This document shows positions 43,628 to 50,173 of a DNA stretch of 53,711 nt, in pieces (position 1 is the stretch's first letter; the number at the start of each line of letters is the position of its first letter). The notes under the pieces are model-generated. The model worked only from the letters and a program-made list of their open reading frames with translations, did not search any database and was not told the DNA's origin. The DNA lies in IMG/VR virus record IMGVR_UViG_3300037488_000489, positions 1 through 53,711 of that record, one strand, 5' to 3'. The position numbers and the translations under genes are program-made. The DNA comes from a virus.

Positions 43628-43813
43628 ATGGGAAGTAATCAAAACTTAAAAGCTTATGTACGCTACGATGGTAGTGGCAGAGTAGTTGCAGGTAGTCTTA
43701 TCTTTAGAAGAAAGAAGCCTACAGTTGGAAGATGGCATGAAATTGCTATAACAGAATGTTGTGAGTATGTTCCTACAACTACTACTACAACCACTACTGC
43801 TGTTCCTGAATAG
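43628..43813 (+). CDS. Small beta-rich protein with poly-Thr tail (61 aa)
   Basis: MGSNQNLKAYVRYDGSGRVVAGSLIFRRKKP is a compact beta-rich head. It is followed by GRWHEIAITECCEYVP and a run of eight Thr, then AVPE. The double Cys before the Thr run is notable. The Thr-tail layout repeats that of the 51-aa protein at 42188, suggesting a shared tag. Small head-plus-Thr-tail proteins could be capsid decorations. Function is inferred only. Confidence 0.55.
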   Translation: MGSNQNLKAYVRYDGSGRVVAGSLIFRRKKPTVGRWHEIAITECCEYVPTTTTTTTTAVPE

Positions 43814-43830
43814 TATAAAAACCAAACAAA

Positions 43831-44235
43831 ATGGCAAAATCACTGTTCCCTGATGAGATGATGAAATCAGGAGAATTAAACTTGGAAACAATAGCTGGGA
43901 AGCTTACGTATTTTCATGAGCAATTACATTTAACTCATTGGCAGACAAAAAGTTATGCTGAGCATCAAGCTCTAGGAGGATTGTATGATTATGTACATGA
44001 TTTTAAAGATGGTGTAATTGAGAAGCTTATGGGTTATACAGGTAAAAGACCTGCTCCATATAAGATAGAACCTCTTACAAATTGTACAGGGAATGAATGT
44101 GTGTCAAATCTTTTATCTTTTGCATCCTCTTTAAAAAGCTATGCTGAAGCAAATAGCTATCACGATATAGCAAATCTAGCAGATGCGTTGTCTGGTGAAG
44201 CTGCAAAAACCAAATACTTATTAACCTTGTCTTAA
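43831..44235 (+). CDS. Dps/ferritin-like four-helix protein, possibly DUF5856 (134 aa)
   Basis: The pattern LTYFHEQLHLTHWQTKSYAEHQALGGLYDYVHDFKDGVIEKLMGY resembles the first two helices of Dps-like proteins, with His and Glu residues (HEQLH, HW, EH) placed as in a ferroxidase-type site. Residues 105-134 form further helices. I recall this arrangement as DUF5856 in phages. Dps proteins bind iron or DNA and protect against oxidation. Whether the metal site is complete cannot be told by eye. The stop and the next ATG overlap as TAATG. Confidence 0.5.
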   Translation: MAKSLFPDEMMKSGELNLETIAGKLTYFHEQLHLTHWQTKSYAEHQALGGLYDYVHDFKDGVIEKLMGYTGKRPAPYKIEPLTNCTGNECVSNLLSFASSLKSYAEANSYHDIANLADALSGEAAKTKYLLTLS

Positions 44236-44525
44236 TGCAAATTAATAAAAAGTATTTCCCCAAGATAATGCAAGACAATGAAATGATTTATTTTGCACAT
44301 CTTGAGGGGATTATTGATTCAATAGATGAGCTGTCTACATTAGAGATAGTTAAAAATCCTCGCTCATATCATTTTAGATTGGCTCCTAGCGTACCAAAAT
44401 ACACTGAGTCTCTTTTACAGGAGCTATTGAAGTTTCATAATATGTTTAAAATTAGACTAGAGTTATCTAAAAGTATTAAAAATTCATCTACTATTACATT
44501 TGAAATAAATTTGGAAGATTCGTAG
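44235..44525 (+). CDS. Unknown small protein (96 aa)
   Basis: MQINKKYFPKIMQDNEMIYFAHLEGIIDSIDELSTLEI is a helical N-terminal part. It is followed by mixed sequence and an end rich in Ser and Ile (SKSIKNSSTITFEINL). No signal peptide, membrane segment or known motif is visible. The start overlaps the Dps-like stop by one base, so translation may be coupled. The possible promoter for the next group begins inside its 3' end. Confidence 0.55.
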   Translation: MQINKKYFPKIMQDNEMIYFAHLEGIIDSIDELSTLEIVKNPRSYHFRLAPSVPKYTESLLQELLKFHNMFKIRLELSKSIKNSSTITFEINLEDS

Positions 44526-44541
44526 TAAATACATATCTTCG
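44511..44541 (+). promoter_or_regulatory. Possible promoter for the small-gene cluster
   Basis: TTG at 44511-44513, a 20-nt spacer and TATCTTCG at 44534-44541. The -7 box differs from TAnnTTTG at one position (C for T). It lies 24 nt before the ATG at 44566 and would drive the tandem Lys-rich genes. Confidence 0.4.
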
Positions 44542-44565
44542 CTATTAAACCAAAAAAATAAAGTT

Positions 44566-44835
44566 ATGTCAGAAGAAATTCAAGAAGTTGGACAAGAAGC
44601 TCCAAAATTTGACCCTAATAAGAAATATACATGGGCTGGTGATGTTAGTATTGTAGTTTCTGGTGCAGAGTTTGGTGCAATCTTAAATGCTTTACGTGGT
44701 GTTACATCAACTCAAGAAGCACAAGCATTATTTTTAGCTGCAGAAACTGCAGATAAAGTAGAAGCTATTTTAGCAAGAAATGTTGAAATTGGTATTATTG
44801 TAGAAGCTCCTGAAGCTCCAAAAGCAAGTTTATAA
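44566..44835 (+). CDS. Unknown acidic protein (89 aa)
   Basis: An acidic, Ala/Glu/Val-rich protein (MSEEIQEVGQEAPKFDPNKKYTWAGDVSIVVSG). A short beta part is followed by helices (EFGAILNALRG, QALFLAAETADKVEAILARN) and an end reading EAPEAPKASL. The composition is unlike the basic proteins that follow, which it could neutralise or accompany. No family is recognised. Confidence 0.6.
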   Translation: MSEEIQEVGQEAPKFDPNKKYTWAGDVSIVVSGAEFGAILNALRGVTSTQEAQALFLAAETADKVEAILARNVEIGIIVEAPEAPKASL

Positions 44836-44845
44836 AATAATCATC

Positions 44846-44992
44846 ATGGCTACTGCTAAGAAAAATTGGATACAAGGTGCTGTTAACCCTAAACATAAGG
44901 GTTATTGCACTCCAATGACCAAAGCTACATGCACTCCTAAAAGAAAGGCATTAGCTAAAACATTCAAGGCAATGGCTAAGAAACGTAAGTAA
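44846..44992 (+). CDS. Lys-rich small protein 1 with paired Cys (48 aa)
   Basis: MATAKKNWIQGAVNPKHKGYCTPMTKATCTPKRKALAK is very basic, with Cys21 and Cys29, and ends KAMAKKRK. Its stop overlaps the next ATG (TAATG, 44992). The start matches the MAT-x-KK openings of its neighbours. The CTPMTKATCTP repeat resembles a small metal or disulfide loop in a basic background. Function is unknown, probably nucleic-acid binding or virion internal. Confidence 0.6.
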   Translation: MATAKKNWIQGAVNPKHKGYCTPMTKATCTPKRKALAKTFKAMAKKRK

Positions 44993-45372
44993 TGGCAACT
45001 ATTAAAAAAGCTGGTCCTTGGAATCCTCAAAAAGCTACAGCTTATGTAGGTAAGGGTGTTCTTAGAACTGGTGGTAATATAACTCCTGTTCCTAATGGTC
45101 ATCTAATTAAAAAAGATGGTACATCATTAAAGGATGGTGGTAAGGTTGTTAAAGCTGGTGGTCAAACACACAAAGTGTTTAAAAAGAAAGTTGATAAAGG
45201 TATAGGCAATAAGGGGGATATAGTTGTAGATCATACAGCTGGTCCCTCTGCTGGTAAATGGGATAAAATTAATCTCACAAAGAAGTCAAGAGCTAAAACT
45301 GTTAAACAAGGTGTTGCATCTGTTAAGAAATGGCACAGAGATAATCCTAATTATAAAAGCAAAAAGAAATAG
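44992..45372 (+). CDS. Lys-rich small protein 2, MATIKKAG (126 aa)
   Basis: A basic protein opening MATIKKAGPWNPQKATAYVGKG. It contains KDGGKVVKAGGQTHKVF, a Gly-Gly motif like those of the 1341-aa protein, and a Lys/Asn-rich end (WHRDNPNYKSKKK). It is one of a tandem set with near-identical first six residues. No enzyme motif is visible. Candidate roles are DNA condensation or internal virion protein; both are inference. Confidence 0.65.
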   Translation: MATIKKAGPWNPQKATAYVGKGVLRTGGNITPVPNGHLIKKDGTSLKDGGKVVKAGGQTHKVFKKKVDKGIGNKGDIVVDHTAGPSAGKWDKINLTKKSRAKTVKQGVASVKKWHRDNPNYKSKKK

Positions 45373-45374
45373 CC

Positions 45375-45677
45375 ATGGCTACAGTTAAAAAGGTTATGAA
45401 GTCTGGTGGTAGTACTCCTGCTTGGACTCGTAAGGAAGGAAAGAATCCTGAAGGAGGATTGAATGCTAAAGGTGTAGCAAGCTATAGAGCTGCTAATCCT
45501 GGAAGTAAACTAAAAACTGCTGTTACTACTAAACCTTCTAAACTTAAAGCTGGATCTAAGGATGCTAAAAGACGTAAGTCTTTCTGTGCTAGAATGTCAG
45601 GAGTTAAAGGACCTGCAAAGAAACCTAACGGTGAACCAACAAGAAAAACGTTAGCATTAAGAAAATGGAATTGTTAA
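45375..45677 (+). CDS. DUF6321-like basic protein (100 aa)
   Basis: MATVKKVMKSGGSTPAW is followed by TRKEGKNPEGGLNAKG, RRKSFCARMSGVKGPAKKPNG and the end RKTLALRKWNC. I associate that pattern with DUF6321, short Lys-rich proteins of phages and some bacteria. Two Cys (in SFCARM and the terminal KWNC) are conserved parts of the pattern and may bind metal. Gly-Gly motifs appear at SGGS and EGGL. It starts 2 nt after the previous stop. Function of the family is unknown. Confidence 0.65.
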   Translation: MATVKKVMKSGGSTPAWTRKEGKNPEGGLNAKGVASYRAANPGSKLKTAVTTKPSKLKAGSKDAKRRKSFCARMSGVKGPAKKPNGEPTRKTLALRKWNC

Positions 45678-45689
45678 AAAAATAATATT

Positions 45690-46112
45690 ATGGCAACGGT
45701 AAAAAAAGCTGTAAAAGCTCAAAACGGTAAAGATGTCCCTAAAGGATATGTCCGTGGTGAAATGACTAATAGACTATATAAGAAAGAAGATATGGCTAAG
45801 CATGAAGCTGGAATGGCTGATGCTTTAGACAGACAAGCTGGTCTTGGTAAATATGCTCCTAAAAAGAATCCTGCTATTAAAAACAATCCTTTCAAAGAAG
45901 CGATTTCTAACTTCTCAGAAGCTGAAATAAAGAAAGCAAAAGCAGCTCCTAAAAAGAAAATGAAAGCAGGCGGTATGTTGAAACGTGCTGATGGTTCTTA
46001 TTCTAAAAGAGGATTATGGGACAACATTCGTGCTAACAAAGGCTCAGGTAAAAAACCTACAGCTGCTATGTTAAAACAAGAGAAAAAAATTAACGCTAAA
46101 ACTAAAAAATAA
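45690..46112 (+). CDS. Lys-rich small protein 4, MATVKKAVKAQNGK (140 aa)
   Basis: It opens with MATVKKAVKAQNGKDVPKGYVRGEM. The middle is charged and helical (NPFKEAISNFSEAEIKKAKAAPKKKMKAGGML), with Gly-Gly in MKAGGMLKRADGSYSKRG. The end is Lys-rich. It shares the KKAxxG-type N-terminus with the two genes that follow. The repeated start suggests a processed or targeting sequence rather than a catalytic one. Confidence 0.65.
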   Translation: MATVKKAVKAQNGKDVPKGYVRGEMTNRLYKKEDMAKHEAGMADALDRQAGLGKYAPKKNPAIKNNPFKEAISNFSEAEIKKAKAAPKKKMKAGGMLKRADGSYSKRGLWDNIRANKGSGKKPTAAMLKQEKKINAKTKK

Positions 46113-46117
46113 ATAAA

Positions 46118-46558
46118 ATGGCAACTGTTAAAAAAATGAAGAAAGCCCAAGACGGTAAATTGATAGATGCTTTTAAGAAGGCTTCAAACTCATCAGCTGT
46201 TAAAGCAAAAGAAAATTCAGCTTATACTAAAAGTTCTTTTAAAACTGCAGATTCATTACGTTCAGCATTTCCTAAATTAGGTTCAAAAGGATTAAAAGGA
46301 TTAGTAGAAGAAAGAAAATCCAATAAAGCAAAAGCTGATTCTATTGAAGGTGCTGTTGAGAAACGTATAGGTGTTCCTAGAAAGTACAACATGTATGACA
46401 ACAAGAAAAATGGCGGACCAGTTAAAAAAGCTAAATCTGGTGGTTCATTTCCTGACTTAAACAAAGATGGTAAAATCACTAAGGCTGATATTTTAAAAGG
46501 TCGTGGTGTTATTGCTAAGAAAGGTGCTATGATTAAGAAATCTATTAAAAAGAAATAA
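46118..46558 (+). CDS. Lys-rich small protein 5 with EF-hand/dockerin-like loop (146 aa)
   Basis: MATVKKMKKAQDGKLIDAFKK is followed by a Ser/Lys-rich middle. KKNGGPVKKAKSGGSFPDLNKDGKITKADIL then contains a 12-residue calcium-type loop at residues 113-124: D113, N115, D117, G118, I120, D124. Only one loop is present, whereas true EF-hand and dockerin domains have two, so calcium binding would need dimerisation or may be lost. The two Gly-Gly motifs directly before it match those of the neighbours. The end is basic (KSIKKK). Confidence 0.65.
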   Translation: MATVKKMKKAQDGKLIDAFKKASNSSAVKAKENSAYTKSSFKTADSLRSAFPKLGSKGLKGLVEERKSNKAKADSIEGAVEKRIGVPRKYNMYDNKKNGGPVKKAKSGGSFPDLNKDGKITKADILKGRGVIAKKGAMIKKSIKKK

Positions 46559-46559
46559 A

Positions 46560-47033
46560 ATGGCAACTATAAAGAAAATAAAGAAAGCTGAAGATGGGCT
46601 TAGAACAGGTCAATACAAAAGACTTGGTAGAATTGCAGAAAAGAATCCAGAAAGAGCTGAAAAAGTAGCTGGACGCATGACTAGAAAAGCTGATCGTATT
46701 GAACGTGGTAAAGATATTGCAAGCCCTCGTGCAAACCTTATGATGAACATGAATAATGCAGCAGAAAAGAGAGAGCGTCTAATGATGGACATGAGGAAAG
46801 AAAAGAATGGCGGTAAAAATAAGAAGTTTGAATCTGGTGGTAGTCTATCTGGATTAAATGCTTCTAATAAGCGTGTTGGTCCTGTAGATCCTAAAGGTGC
46901 TTATACTAAAGTTCAAAAGAGAACATTAGCAGGTGCTAAAGGTAAAGCTGTTTTAAAGAAAGATAAACAATTAGGTGCTACTAAAATGAAAAATGGTGGA
47001 CCTATGAAAAAATGCAAGTATGGCTGCAAGTAA
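46560..47033 (+). CDS. Lys-rich small protein 6 (157 aa)
   Basis: It opens MATIKKIKKAEDGLRTGQYKR, one nt after the previous stop. Residues 20-80 are helical and strongly basic with Met-rich segments (MMNMNNAAEKRERLMMDM). The second half has NGGKNKKFESGGSLSG and ends MKNGGPMKKCKYGCK. The Cys pair at the end is like those of other small members. It may be a DNA-organising or virion protein. The family is unrecognised. Confidence 0.65.
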   Translation: MATIKKIKKAEDGLRTGQYKRLGRIAEKNPERAEKVAGRMTRKADRIERGKDIASPRANLMMNMNNAAEKRERLMMDMRKEKNGGKNKKFESGGSLSGLNASNKRVGPVDPKGAYTKVQKRTLAGAKGKAVLKKDKQLGATKMKNGGPMKKCKYGCK

Positions 47034-47193
47034 TATGACTGCTGGCAAAGCTAAAAAATCAGGTGCACCTCGTAAGGCACCAAAGGTACCAGCTCCTAAA
47101 CCAATCAATGGTAATTATATGAAGGAGTCTGATACAAAGTTACAAAGAAAGAGTCCTATGCTTCCTATGAAGCAGAAGAGATTATCAAAATAA
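47020..47193 (+). CDS. Lys/Pro-rich small protein 7 (57 aa)
   Basis: The frame from ATG 47020 (MAASNMTAGKAKKSGAPRKAPKVP) runs to TAA 47191-47193 and overlaps the previous gene by 14 nt. A second in-frame ATG at 47035 gives 52 residues with no overlap, and I cannot decide between them. The product is basic and Pro-rich, ending LPMKQKRLSK. It closes the tandem cluster before the bidirectional terminator. Confidence 0.5.
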   Translation: MAASNMTAGKAKKSGAPRKAPKVPAPKPINGNYMKESDTKLQRKSPMLPMKQKRLSK

Positions 47194-47330
47194 TTGTCTT
47201 CTCCTGCATCCCATAAGAACTGCACGCTCAGGTTGATCCTCCAGTTTCTAGAACTGTGGTCTTAAAGAAGAGTCATTCCCCCCTATAGTCTCAGTATTGT
47301 AGGTCTGCTCCTTCTGGGAGTAAAAGAAAA
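47194..47330. other. Non-coding gap with higher GC and small hairpins
   Basis: About 137 nt between convergent operons, more GC-rich than its surroundings. It contains small inverted repeats, such as CCAGTT...AACTG-TGG and CTCC...GGAG (the latter about 47309-47320). I see no ORF, no tRNA-like T-arm and no promoter. It could be 3' UTR or a small RNA. Confidence 0.3.
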
Positions 47331-47351
47331 GCCCCTATTTGGGGCTTTTTT
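47327..47351. terminator. Bidirectional terminator between the Lys-rich and recA operons
   Basis: GCCCC (47331-47335) pairs with GGGGC (47341-47345) around TATTT, with four A before and six T after. The stop codon of the (-) GT31-like gene (47335-47337) lies inside the stem and loop. Confidence 0.8.
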
Positions 47352-48066
47352 CATTTAGAAGGGTATGTAAATATTTCATAAAGCTTTTATGTCTTATGTA
47401 ATGGTGTGTTACATGTTTAGATAAAAAGGTAACATCTTCTTCTGTAAGTTCAGCTAGCATCTTAGGTACATAACTATCTCCTTCTTTCCAAAGGTCATTG
47501 AAATATCTTTGAAAGGGAAACCAACCATTTAGATATAGTTTATGTAAAACATTTGAATCTAAAAACTTATCATAGATTTTTATCTGGTTCTCTTTTAACC
47601 ATGTGCCCATACAAACATCTTCATACCCATAACCTTTTACAGTCATAGGTTGACACTTCTTAATTAACTGTGGAGATATAAAATAACCACATCCTCCAGA
47701 TGGATAATCTAGTTCAGGTTCTTTTGTATATGATCCTTTCATACTATATCCATATACAGCATCTTTACTAAAGAATGTAACTACTTCTTCAAATAAAGGA
47801 ATGTTAAGTATGGCATCATCATCAATAAAGACTAACCAATCATATGCATCAAATTGGTCAGTAGTCCTAACCAGGTTGATGAAGTTGACTGTCTTCTCTT
47901 CATTGCTTTGATAATCATCTTTGTCAGAACAAGATATCTCATTAGGTCTCCCTGTGAGTTTATCTGTAAGACATACATAATCAAGAGCAGATAACCACGT
48001 TTCAAGGCAGTTATCTACTCTGTCAGTATGCTTATGACTAGTTTTTAATACAATTTTGTATTTCAT
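47335..48066 (-). CDS. Fringe/GT31-like glycosyltransferase (243 aa)
   Basis: A GT-A enzyme. DWLVFIDDDAILN has the triple-Asp D82-D83-D84 metal site of beta-1,3-galactosyltransferase/Fringe-type (GT31) proteins. PSGGCGYFIS matches the conserved GGxGY segment of that fold, and GYGYEDVCMGTWL carries the EDV base motif. These three elements are in the right order and spacing. It has no membrane anchor, unlike eukaryotic members, so it would act in the host cytoplasm. It is the last gene of the recA operon, overlapping the GroES-like start by 1 nt. Acceptor unknown. Confidence 0.75.
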   Translation of the reverse strand: MKYKIVLKTSHKHTDRVDNCLETWLSALDYVCLTDKLTGRPNEISCSDKDDYQSNEEKTVNFINLVRTTDQFDAYDWLVFIDDDAILNIPLFEEVVTFFSKDAVYGYSMKGSYTKEPELDYPSGGCGYFISPQLIKKCQPMTVKGYGYEDVCMGTWLKENQIKIYDKFLDSNVLHKLYLNGWFPFQRYFNDLWKEGDSYVPKMLAELTEEDVTFLSKHVTHHYIRHKSFMKYLHTLLNEKSPK

Positions 48067-48353
48067 TACCAGATTTGAATTATATCAAATGGTGATACTA
48101 AGATTGCACGGTCATCATCTTCATTGATTGGAACCAATGTAGCTTTGTTTAAAGCTGCTGGATCTACTAATACATAGTCTCCTGCTTTGATTTCTGTAAC
48201 AATTGTACCTACCTGTAACACTTTTAACTTAGACATCTTATTAAGCAATTCTCTTTGTAATGCTTCTTTAGTGTTATCGTCCACAATTAATTTACTATTG
48301 TCATCTTGTGGCGGCATTTCTAATAAAATTCTATTTCCTAATAACTTTGGCAT
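48066..48353 (-). CDS. GroES-like co-chaperonin candidate (95 aa)
   Basis: MPKLLGNRILLEMP fits the first strand of co-chaperonin (GxRxLxxxP). VLQVGTIVTEIKAGDYVLVDPAA fits the conserved VGxG...GDxVL segment. The end DDDRAILVSPFDIIQIW matches the last strands. Length (95) equals that of GroES. A Lys/Asp/Asn-rich stretch at residues 17-42 takes the place of the mobile loop. Phage co-chaperonins such as T4 gp31 help the host chaperonin fold capsid proteins. Identification is by pattern and moderate. Confidence 0.55.
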   Translation of the reverse strand: MPKLLGNRILLEMPPQDDNSKLIVDDNTKEALQRELLNKMSKLKVLQVGTIVTEIKAGDYVLVDPAALNKATLVPINEDDDRAILVSPFDIIQIW

Positions 48354-48355
48354 GA

Positions 48356-48628
48356 TTAATTATTTAAACTGTTAAATCTTGTAATGTCTTCATCAAACAG
48401 ACTGATTTCTGTTGAATATGTATTACGTTGTCTTTTAATTCCTCTTTGTTTTCCTGTCTTAGGATCAATATCTGGAACATCTTCTGAACGATCATGTGCA
48501 TCATCTAATAAGACTAACACTTTGTTGTCATCAACTTGTACAGATCTAATCACTTTATCTAGATTAAAGCTGTCTGTGAAGATTTTACCATCTTCTGTTT
48601 TTCTTGTGTAAAAAAATAAATTGCTCAT
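48356..48628 (-). CDS. Unknown small protein MSNLFFYTRK (90 aa)
   Basis: I choose ATG 48628, one nt after the upstream stop; the TTG at 48640 would overlap it. Residues 1-50 are beta-rich (NLFFYTRKTEDGKIFTDSFNLDKVIRSVQVDDNKVLVLLDD). A Lys/Arg-rich loop (KTGKQRGIKRQRN) and a beta ending (YSTEISLFDEDI) follow. No known motif. Its place between a co-chaperonin-like gene and a helical protein gives no clear role. Confidence 0.55.
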   Translation of the reverse strand: MSNLFFYTRKTEDGKIFTDSFNLDKVIRSVQVDDNKVLVLLDDAHDRSEDVPDIDPKTGKQRGIKRQRNTYSTEISLFDEDITRFNSLNN

Positions 48629-48629
48629 T

Positions 48630-48899
48630 TTAATTTTCAATTTTATCTGGGTTATTTAAATCTGTCATTCTTTGAACTAATATGTTTTCATAATTCTGCA
48701 TAGTAGTCAATTGACTATCTAGCAAACGTTTATGAAAGTAATTTACATTTTTAAAATCAGGACTCATTGTCATAAAAGTTTTTAACTTTTCAATTTTATT
48801 TGAAAGTTCTATTCTTTCAATGTGTAATTTACCTGCTAGACCTACTATAGGTTCTTTTAATTCTTGTTCTGGAACATTGTCCCATGCTGTTGCAATCAT
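48630..48899 (-). CDS. Unknown helical protein (89 aa)
   Basis: An all-helical small protein (LAGKLHIERIELSNKIEKLKTFM ... FHKRLLDSQLTTMQNYENILVQRM). I recall similar sequences as common hypothetical proteins of tailed phages, but no domain name is certain. The spacing of the two helices, with an intervening FKNVNYFHKRLL, fits a helical hairpin. It overlaps the lipoprotein gene by 4 nt. Function unknown. Confidence 0.55.
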   Translation of the reverse strand: MIATAWDNVPEQELKEPIVGLAGKLHIERIELSNKIEKLKTFMTMSPDFKNVNYFHKRLLDSQLTTMQNYENILVQRMTDLNNPDKIEN

Positions 48900-49333
48900 T
48901 TGTTTATATTTATTTGGTTATCTAATTGCTGTGATAAGTGTTGTAATTCATATGCATACACTTCTTCTGTGGCTACATTAAATGGTACTGATGCCCAAGT
49001 CATAATTTCCACTGTAACGTGAAATAATTCATGATTAATTATTGCTACAGGAGAATGATATGGCAACCATATAATTGGAGGTTTACCATCAACTATAGGA
49101 AATGTAATTCCTCTACAATCAAACTGTTCACTTGTAACAGTACTATCTAAATTTTCTCTTACATATTTAGCAGCAAAAGCTGTATCATCTGTAATAAGAA
49201 CTTTTACATCCATATCAAATGTGTCTCCTGTAAGTGTAACTAATTCATATTTAACTGTTAAATCCTCAGCACTTTTACATGATGAATATAACATTGCTAT
49301 TGTAATAATAGATAATAAGATTTTAGATTTCAT
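48896..49333 (-). CDS. Phage-encoded lipoprotein with zincin motif (145 aa)
   Basis: MKSKILLSIITIAMLYSSCK is a lipoprotein signal with lipobox LYSSC, placing Cys19 at the mature N-terminus. After a beta-rich segment comes INHELFHVTVE, a metallopeptidase HExxH (H101 to H105). About 18 residues on is ATEEVYAYELQHL, whose Glu123/Glu124 could be the third zinc ligand. The protein is small for a protease and would be anchored in the host inner or outer membrane facing the periplasm. It lies between a 136-aa HNH-like gene and small genes. Lysis, envelope remodelling or superinfection exclusion are possible; none is shown. Confidence 0.6.
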   Translation of the reverse strand: MKSKILLSIITIAMLYSSCKSAEDLTVKYELVTLTGDTFDMDVKVLITDDTAFAAKYVRENLDSTVTSEQFDCRGITFPIVDGKPPIIWLPYHSPVAIINHELFHVTVEIMTWASVPFNVATEEVYAYELQHLSQQLDNQININK

Positions 49334-49733
49334 ATTTCTTTTTTAATTGTTCACGTCTAATATTAACTTCTTCATACTTATACATGTCATTTTCAACATT
49401 AGAATGTTCATCTAATGTCAAAAGTATGATATTTTCTTCATCCAAAGAAGCCTCAGGATATTTTTCTTTTGGCAATATGTGGTGAAAGTATACTGAGAGA
49501 GGCTCCCCAACCAAGGGAAGCCCACTAATCTCAGATAAATGTTGTCTTTTCTTCCAGATTTGTAAAAAGAAATTTTGCATGTCTACAACACGTGCAAGTG
49601 CTTCTCCATACTTTTCTGCATTATCTTTACTAACCCAACCTTTAGTATTCTTTTTAGCTAAAGGCTTTCTAGGTTTGTGCTGAAAACAATATTCTCCATC
49701 ACATTTTTTACCACATGTCTTACAGGTAGGCAT
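49323..49733 (-). CDS. NinG/HNH-like protein with zinc-finger start (136 aa)
   Basis: The first 20 residues are MPTCKTCGKKCDGEYCFQHK, a C-x2-C...C-x2-H type zinc finger. Residues 78-113 contain SVYFHHILPKEKYP and LLTLDEHSNVEND, with HH and a later His spaced like the bba-metal site of HNH nucleases. This combination is typical of NinG-type or other phage HNH proteins near recombination genes. Here it is next to dut and recA. A structure-specific or homing-type nuclease is possible. The catalytic assignment is moderate. Confidence 0.6.
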   Translation of the reverse strand: MPTCKTCGKKCDGEYCFQHKPRKPLAKKNTKGWVSKDNAEKYGEALARVVDMQNFFLQIWKKRQHLSEISGLPLVGEPLSVYFHHILPKEKYPEASLDEENIILLTLDEHSNVENDMYKYEEVNIRREQLKKKYEI

Positions 49734-50173
49734 TATTGCACACCAGTTGAACCAAATCCACCTTCTCCTCTTTCAGACTCTTCAAGCTCATGTACTTGCG
49801 TAAGATCTGCAATCATAACTGGTTCAAAATAGATTTGAGCAACTCTCTCACCTACACCATAAGGAAATTGATTCTCTGTTATAGTTCCTTTTAATGATGT
49901 AAATACAGCTTTCCATTCACCACGGTAATCTGCATCAATTATACCAAAAGAGTTGTTTAATACCCAATCATACTTAGTTAGATTACTTCTAGGTACAATA
50001 ATTCCTTTGTATCCTACAGGAATTTCTGTTTTAAAACCTAAACCCACTATAATCTTGTTATTAGCATTAGATGTGATATCATGTGCATATACATCAAAAC
50101 ATGCTGCATACTTAGAGCCTTTGATAGGCATTTTTACGTCATCGCTGACTTTCTTAAATTTCACTTGTATCAT
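49733..50173 (-). CDS. dut: dUTPase (146 aa)
   Basis: dUTP diphosphatase, which turns dUTP into dUMP and diphosphate to keep uracil out of DNA. The five motifs are in order: AACFDVYA (near 23), VPRSNLTK (near 60), NSFGIIDADYRGEW (motif 3, with the Asp of the uracil pocket), a Gly/Glu-Arg region with GERVAQIYF (motif 4), and the C-terminal ERGEGGFGSTG (motif 5) that closes over the substrate. Length is normal for the trimeric class. It overlaps recA by 20 nt and the HNH-like gene by 1 nt, so it is part of the recA operon. Confidence 0.9.
   Translation of the reverse strand: MIQVKFKKVSDDVKMPIKGSKYAACFDVYAHDITSNANNKIIVGLGFKTEIPVGYKGIIVPRSNLTKYDWVLNNSFGIIDADYRGEWKAVFTSLKGTITENQFPYGVGERVAQIYFEPVMIADLTQVHELEESERGEGGFGSTGVQ

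Noticed and set aside
47194-47330. tRNA gene in the convergent gap
   Set aside because: No cloverleaf with acceptor and T-arm can be formed; only small unrelated hairpins are seen.
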